Shown here: positions 57,094 through 64,000 of the stretch, piece by piece
Position numbering within the stretch: the stretch's first letter is position 1
How the letters are laid out: the number at the start of each line of letters is the position of its first letter
Source: Endomychus coccineus
Taxonomy: Eukaryota > Arthropoda > Insecta > Coleoptera > Endomychidae
Assembly: GCA_958510875.1 (NCBI GenBank)
Contig: OY294070.1
Span: forward strand, 121,810,703 to 121,874,702
Direction: 5' to 3'
DNA: 64,000 nucleotides
Notes under the pieces: model-generated
The model's database searches: none
What the model saw: the letters and a program-made list of their open reading frames with translations, nothing else
Told to the model about the DNA's origin: nothing
Translations under genes and position numbers: made by a program

Positions 57094-57122
57094 ATCAAAC
57101 GTCTCAATACGAGACGTTTGAT
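57094..57122. repeat. 12-bp perfect hairpin
   Basis: ATCAAACGTCTC (57,094-57,105), loop AATAC, GAGACGTTTGAT (57,111-57,122). In the spacer between the large inverted arms, about 65 bp after the hammerhead-like sequence. Confidence 0.95.
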
Positions 57123-59529
57123 TCAGAAAATAGCTTCAAACAATACAGAATAGCGTTACGTTAAAGTGTATTTAGATGAAGCGATTATTCTTGTACTGCA
57201 AAGTAACATAATTTTAATAGAATCATTCCGTTCGGTTAGCTCAGACCCAACCCTGTATGTAATACATTCTCCGTTTAGCTAGTTGTGTTTCAAAATGCTA
57301 TCAGCCTCTCTTTTGAAAGACTTTATATGTAATTAATTTCAAGTATAGGAAAGCGTGTCCAATTAAAAATTGTTTGTTCTGCCTTCACATTTATTCTAGA
57401 ACTCATTCCCCGGTGAAATGGACATTACAAAAATAAATTGGATGTCTCAAGACGAGTTTCAACAGGGTTGGACCGGTGTGAAAATAATCACATAATTTTT
57501 TATCTAACGGAAGAATAACGTTTAAAATAATTCGGGTGGAAGGGAATAAATTGTTTATTTTTCTGCCAGATCATTTATGTGGTAATGATAAATCATGTAG
57601 ATGTATGTCTAGTCTAGATCGATCTTCACAGCTCCTCTCTCTTTTCATATAGCTCATCATTAAAACGAGTAAATTTGCAACGTCCATCTGTTGAAGATAT
57701 ACATGACCGAATAACGTCATTTAGTCTAGGAGCTAGATCGATTTGGTGGCCCTGAATGAATACACCTTGGCACTACTGTATTGTTAAGAAAAGCTCTTTA
57801 TTGTTAAGTAACTCTATACTGAGTTTTAATTGCCCCACGTTGTGGTGACAATTGTTAACTGAACTCTAATGAGTTTATTAATTAATTAATCATATTTGTA
57901 TGAAATTTTCTTTTATAATTCCGGCTAGCTTTTTATTTTGTTTTTAATTTTTAATTTGATTTGATTTTCTGATTTGAATGATTTGAATGAATTGATATTT
58001 TTGAATTGATTTGATATGTTATTATTATTATATTATATTGTATGGAATTAAACACAATACTTTGTTTGAATGTTATAAGTTTTATATTCGAATATTGATG
58101 ACCCTGTACAATTTTTATAAAATTATTCAAATTAACTTTATGTTCTGAAATTTCTATGTTAACAATAGTTCTTTGTGATTTAAAATTCTCTATGTTTCTA
58201 TTATAACCTCAAAACTACTTAAAATTTATACATGTTTACAAATAACAATCTTACATTCAGAAACAACGATACAATGAGGATATTATAAAAAAACTCACTT
58301 TTAGATATATCCAATAATATTAGAAGGAATGTTGGCAATGTTCTGTTGATTTTATATGTCTTCTTATTTATTTGATTATGCATTTTAAAACAATACTCTG
58401 CTATAACACATACACAGGTAAACACGTAGATACTTCTTTATAATTCAGGAACTTGCTGATAATTAGTGGTTAATTGTTTTATTCTTTTAAGACATAAAAC
58501 TTCATCTATAATAAACTGGAACTGCTATCGAAGATTGAATATTCTACTATGCTACTTGAATAACTGTGGTTATTTTAACCTTAAAGTTTCATATGAAGAC
58601 TCATGAACACTACTTGTTTCGTAGAAATAGTAAATTGGCTCCGGTTATTTAAACTTGTCGAAGCTACAGAGACTGTTTCAGTTCTCTGATGTTACCAAAA
58701 ACTGAGGTTATGGAAATTAGATTAAGCTGCGGGACACACACTTCAGTGGTCAGATGTAAATGCAAACTGACTAGCTACCTTTCATTTTTCCTTTCATAGG
58801 ACCCATAAAAGGACGCCAGATCATTCTTTAATTAACCAATCAGGTGCTTCTTTTCAATATGTAGGAAGCTATTCCCATTGTTGAAACTGACAGAACTTTC
58901 TAATTGTTATGCTTTGAAATATTTAAATTTATATCGACCAATGATAATTGAGTATTCTTAAAATTTTGAAATATTGAAGATTTTCAAATTAATTAAAGCT
59001 ATTGTGCCTTCTGTTATTCAAATTGATATTGCCAACATTTTTTCCCATATTTTGATATATGATAGCCTATGATCAGGTTCCTATTAACTTGTTAACTATA
59101 TTTCTTATGTCAATTATGACATTTGTCCATTCTTAAATCTAATACATAATATAAAATATAAATAACATTTATATAACTTTGTAGAACTCAAATTTCTTAA
59201 TACTATCTTAAATCTATAGCTTATTTTACTAATTTGTGCTATCTTCTGATAGTCTTTGAATCATTTTAATTATGATTTTCCTCTTTCGTATCACTGTACG
59301 TATATCCCCACTTTCACTGTTTCTTCTTTACACTTCTTATTCTATATTACATTCTGGTGTATGTTCTTATACAATGTTCAATATCTTATACTACTTATAA
59401 TTTAACTTTAAATAATGTTTTTAATTCCTCATTTTATATTCTTTTGAATCTTTTCTATATTTAATGTTTCGGTAAGTTCAAATTCTATCATTTTATTTTA
59501 TCCAGGAAATGAAATCATAACAGTATATT

Positions 59530-62367
59530 GCTGGAGAAAGGTTTAATGTGCAAAAGCTCTCACAAGCCGAATCGTATATTGTCAGGCGTTTTCAAGCTAC
59601 AACTACCTCAAATTTGGACTTTTTTATTGCACGAACACTTTTTCGGAGTTGTTGTTTAATGAAAAGCATGTAATTTTCATATATTTGCACCTACTGCCAA
59701 GTTTTTCAACTAGGCAATTTCTTAGAGCTGGCCAGTTAATTTAGTATGAATGGAATGCACGCACACAGTTTTTGACTTGAAGGACAATGTTTGTTATTGT
59801 TGCCAGTTGTTGAAAAAACACCTAGGTTTTTCATCGGGGCATTTCCGAGTAATTGACCATTATTTGGACCAAAAATGGACTTTTGACCCACTTAATGGCT
59901 AAAACTGTTGCATTCACAATCGAACACATGCCCACATGAACTTTTTTACTAGGCATAACCTAAAAAACATGCTCCATTAGGGTCCATGTGTCAACAAGGA
60001 TACTACTCAATAATTCGACAGTTTGTATCGGCAAATCTGTAATGTAGTGCCACTGTTGAAATGGAACCTGGGTTGATGAAGATAACGCGGCACATTTTTA
60101 GCAAAGCTGCCTTATTAATTATCAATTACTATTCAGTTAAATATCAAACAAGTTGCCAAAATTCAAGCTCGTTCTAAAAACACCCACGAACGTCAATAGA
60201 AGTAGGATATTCTTTGTTCCCTTTTATTAAGGAGAAGTCAAGTATATCATTATTTCTTAGTACAATCGTCCCATCATAAATTAATAAAGTCTGTATCTGT
60301 GGGCGGAAATGGAATGTGTAATCTCTGAATCCTTGTCAATGAAGGGTCATTACGATTTGTAAAATATCGACAAAGTCGAAGAGGTTCCTCACAGTTTCAA
60401 TAGAAAATAATAAATTACGTATTAACCAGAAATGGTTCTAAAGAAAACAAGTGATTCACAACAAATTTGTAGTTAAGACGTATTTTTATGATCTAATCCG
60501 AAACGGCAGGTTGATCGTTGATCATTGATAGCTATGATTTGAACAAATGTTTTTCACCCTGTCTTTTCCTTTGAAGCTACAATCTATTCACTTAACCATA
60601 ACATGAGACATGCAGGACGCAGTCACTTCTTATCAAAGATGTAATTAGAATATTAACTTGATATATTCTTCATTCATATACCTGAATTCAAGGAAGTCTG
60701 AAAAAGGTCATAAAATTAAGGTCCATTTCAAGGGTTACATTGGTACAGTAAAGGAAATGGTTAAAGTGAATTGATTATAAATATAGCTAACTATGACGTA
60801 ATCTCTTTGTTTGGGCGAACATCGCATAGTATGTGCTTGCTTGTGGAGTGTCATATGAAATTCCAAGCTAAGAGGTAATCGAACTTCCTTCATAATGAAA
60901 CAGTAGCATCTTCTCCCATAATCCGGCCAACAGCATGCGTATATCTACTGGAATATTCAAGACATTTTTTGCGATATTCTTCATATATTGATCCATAAAC
61001 AGGAGCTTCACTCCACTGCTCTTTTTCTCTTGTCAAACTGCCGACGTTAATTTAGTAACTTGATTTTAATTTGATAGCGTTCTAGTAAAATAGATTATTA
61101 GAGATAAACGCGTTTTAATTGGTATGTAGATATTTCACAAAGACCATCGCTCCGCTACCGAGTTGATTGATGTATTTTAATAAAATGGAGGCCGCCCATA
61201 AAGTCTCTAATAATTCAAGCCGTCTTAATTAAGGAGTTGCGACATCGCTTAACAGACCTACCCCAGGTGATTTTCTCCGTGAATTGCTTGTTACTTACTG
61301 ATTCCCTCTTTCCAAACTTTCCACGCCGAGAGCAAGGGGTTGTTGCTGATGGGCATGAACTTCTTCAGTGTTCCAATTTGTAGGAAAATAAAACGTGAAT
61401 TTCATCTTCTGAAAATGTTCATGCGTCACTTCTGCCAATTGATATGTATTACCATCATTGTAAACATTAAATATTTAATTATGTAGATATGACACTAAGT
61501 TGTTCGTGATGTTTGGAGATACTTTAAGCCGCTATTTTCAGACCAAAATTCATTTTTCATTCAACAGAACATTATTTTCCTGATAAACAGTGTAGAGATG
61601 GACAAAATGCTAAGTCAATCAGTTCAGTTGAACTCTGTTTTTTTTTCTAAGAGCTGTAGAGAAATTAAATTTAAGTAGGTTCGGTAGGTTAGCGGTGGGA
61701 AATATAAGACAGCAAGCGGGGGCGAGAGCGGAGGTCTGGCAACTCTATAAATATTACCGGCTACAGTTGTATACATAAACACATGTAGAAATAATAATCG
61801 TATAGTTGTCGTCGACTTTTCGTGTTTTTAAAAGTTGATTACAATAAATAAAATTGATAAATTGAAAATTCTGAACTATTTTTTCATAGAAATAATTAGT
61901 GGAACCTGCTCAAACTTGCAAAGAATATTATTGCATTATTAATTTTCTATTAAAGAAAAATTCTATCCAGTCGTTTTTTTTCAATTTGCAGATTTAACCA
62001 CGGCCCCATAAGCTTTCATGTTAAGATGTTGTTTTTTTCACTTGATATATTTAAAAAAAGTTTTAGTGGAACCCTCTAAAAAATTAGACGTATTCTTATA
62101 TTGTTATTCTCAACGGTCTGTAAAAATTTCAAACAATGTTATCATGAGAAACTATCTCTACCGAACCTCTTTAATAAGTTTCGGGAAGCGGAAGAGTTAC
62201 TTCATTATCATTATTAAGCCATACGCAATTTATTAAAATCATTAAAAACAGAAAAAGTACGTGCCAATGCTTTTCATCTAAGGACCCCAAAAAATCTATT
62301 GGCTGATAGCTGATCTTGTATAAAAGATTATGCAGTTTAATTATTCATGAATTCCAAGTGGTAGAAA
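59530..62367. other. No gene recognised
   Basis: No convincing ORF; the frame 62,018-62,236 has no motif. A GC-richer patch lies at about 61,190-61,360 and a TATA-like CTCTATAAATATT at about 61,743, neither with a recognisable gene. Confidence 0.45.
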
Positions 62368-62368
62368 T

Positions 62369-64000
62369 ATACAGGGTGTCCTCGAACTGCGTGGCCAAAA
62401 TAAAACCGAAGATTCTTTGATTCGAAAAAAAGTTGATGAGCCTTTTTACTTTTGCCTCAAGTGTCTTGTTTACCCGGTAGAGGGCTTCAAAATTGCAAAA
62501 ATAATTTTGTTTTTTCGGTATAACTTGAGAACGTGGAAAAGAACTTTTACAATATTTAGCGAGTGAGTTACTGTCAATAATGGCCATTTTTGAGAGTGGA
62601 GCACAGAGCCTTAGAGACCATAGAAATGGCTCAAACTTGAGGATGTAACGGGAAAAGTGTCCAGAACTTTTTTGTGGTCAATGTAATTCACTCGATATTT
62701 TTTATGTAGATAGTTTATCTAATTTGAAAACTTTTCTTACTCTTAGAAAATTTTGATAAAATCAACATATTAGCTTGAAAAAATTAATTTTCGAGTCTCT
62801 GCAATTTTGGCTTACTAATTTTACTTTATTAAAATACCTTAGTTGCCTTTGCTTTTCTAATGTCATTTTGGCATTTGAAGAATTTATTCTCAAAACTGTC
62901 AGTTTTCACTTTGCTTTCCGTAAAAATTTTATAAAATTATGGCTCAAAATTTCACTAACACTGAAATGGTTGATATGTTATTGATTTATGGACTTTGTCG
63001 TTGCAATGGCCAAAGAAGGGAAAGATATCCGCATCGCAGAATTCCAAATCGGCAAACCTTCGCGAAACTGGCAAATTTGGAGCAAATTGCAGAGAAACTG
63101 GACGCAGACGGACAAGAAGGACGTTAGAGCTCGAAGAAGCGATACTGGAAGCGGTTGAAACTGAACCTGGGATAAGCACACTACGTTTGGGACTTCGTAT
63201 TGGAGCCTCAAAATCATTAGTTCATAATGTACTGAAAGAAGAACTGTTGTATCCCTATCATATTAAAACAGTTCAAGACTTATTGCCCATGGATCCAGGT
63301 CATCGGCTAGATTTCTGTCGGCTTATTGTCCAAAGACAAAACGCAAACCCCAATTTTTGTAGAAGAATTCTGTTCACGGACGAAGATACTTTCACGAGAT
63401 GTGGTCTTATTAACCTCCATAATGAACATTTCTATGCTGATGAAAATCCTCATGAAACGGAAGTTACATATTTTCAGAATCAAACTAAAATCAATGTTTG
63501 GGTTGGAATTGTGGATAACTTTATTATTGGCCCTACCGTTATACCCGATCGATTGAACGGGGACAACTACTTGAACTTTTTGGAACAAAGGCTACTTGAA
63601 CTGTTGGAAGACTTGCCCTTACACATTCGTCGTGGCCTGGTTTATCCATGATGGTGCACCTCCTCATTTCACATTAGCTGTGAGGCGACATTTGAATGCG
63701 GAATATCCAGATCGCTGGATAGGTAGAGGACACGATGCACCAGTGAACTGGCCGGCCCGCTCCCCTGATTTGACGCCCTGCGACTTCTTTCTATGGGGCT
63801 CTTTGAAGTCGAAAGCTTATGCAGCTACAGTAAACACAAGAGGAATTGTTGCAACGAATTAATCATGAAGCGGATTTATTGAAGAATGATCCTGAAGTAC
63901 TAGCCAGAGTTCAATCCAATTTCTTGAAACGAATCAATTTGTGTATTCAGGAAAATGGGCAACATTTCGAACAATTGATCCCTTAGCGATTTCCCAAAAA
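62369..64000 (+). mobile_element. mariner/Tc1-superfamily transposon, 5' complete, right end outside window
   Basis: Left end TACAGGGTGTCCTCGAACTG at 62,369 has the usual TA plus CAGGGTGT form of insect mariner-superfamily inverted terminal repeats. A 570-bp leader precedes the transposase, and the stop codon lies at about 63,986, so the 3' terminal repeat should be just beyond the window. It is the best-preserved element here. Confidence 0.8.
62939..63986 (+). pseudogene. DDE transposase, near full length, two frameshifts
   Basis: ATG at 62,939 (MAQNFTNTEMVDMLLIYG, the usual N-terminal helix) is kept as start. NRQTFAKLANLEQ and RRRTRRTLELEEAILEAVETEP follow across a frameshift near 63,070-63,120; then the second helix-turn-helix ISTLRLGLRIGASKSLVHNVL, LYPYHIKTVQDLLPMDPGHR, ILFTDEDTFTRCGLINLHN (first Asp), KINVWVGIVDNFIIGPTVIPDRL. 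A second frameshift near 63,640 leads to HDGAPPHFTLAVRRHLN (second Asp), RWIGRGHDAPVNWPARSPDLTPCDFFLWGSLK (third Asp) and, in a third frame from about 63,835, a C-terminus with LLQRINHEADLL and the stop. By count 43 residues separate the second and third Asp, unlike the 34 of classical mariners. All three acidic residues are intact. Total about 350 codons, normal for the family. Confidence 0.92.

Noticed and set aside
61743..61790. Host promoter at a TATA-like CTCTATAAATATT
   Set aside because: Single motif in AT-rich DNA, no downstream gene found, so chance is likely.

Overview
The window looks like arthropod, most likely insect, nuclear DNA. It is AT-rich, every recognisable coding piece belongs to a transposable element, and one piece is interrupted by a spliceosomal-type intron. 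No intact host gene, rRNA or functional tRNA gene could be supported. Almost all reading frames are decayed, so this reads as a repeat-rich intergenic or pericentric-type stretch. No assignment to species is possible by eye.

Layout. 1-12 kb: mostly anonymous sequence with diverged dispersed repeats (a 1.3-kb family at 3.5-4.9 kb, recurring at 51.7-52.9 kb; a 0.65-kb family at 5.9 and 10.3 kb) and the 3' end of an I-like LINE at 8.35-9.45 kb. 12-19 kb: a deleted hAT element with near-perfect 8-bp target duplications, a perfect 52-bp inverted repeat at 14.14-14.25 kb, LINE scraps, and decayed DDE transposases at 16.3 and 18.2-19.1 kb. 20-25 kb: a truncated mariner, then a tandem array of about 470-bp units each holding a tRNA-like sequence; the first unit is split by a 907-bp TA-flanked element with 60-bp terminal inverted repeats. 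25-34 kb: a Penelope-like element (reverse transcriptase plus GIY-YIG nuclease), a second Penelope 3' end, a palindromic MITE, and a duplicated block whose second copy holds a DNA transposon with a spliced C-terminal gene fragment. 34-41 kb: an I-like LINE fragment, a hAT element with a perfect 8-bp target duplication, a Tc1 DD34E pseudogene and a third Penelope 3' end. 41-49 kb: LINE RNase H debris, a tRNA-related SINE, a foldback transposon, and two more DDE pseudogenes. 50-53 kb: a Penelope fragment cut by a mariner which abuts the 1.3-kb repeat, then a LINE tail ending in a TATC microsatellite. 55-59.5 kb: a 4.4-kb structure with roughly 1.6-1.7-kb inverted arms. 62.4-64 kb: the best-preserved transposase of the window, running to near the right edge.

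The most notable signal is a set of four sequences (26.87, 30.78, 40.31 and 56.98 kb) that fold by eye as type I hammerhead ribozymes with a minimal 2-bp stem III. Three lie immediately 3' of Penelope-like coding remains, in line with the known presence of hammerheads in Penelope terminal repeats. The fourth has fully intact CUGAUGA and GAAA core boxes but sits, with no Penelope ORF seen, in the spacer of the large inverted repeat. All four share one extra U between the CUGANGA box and stem II.
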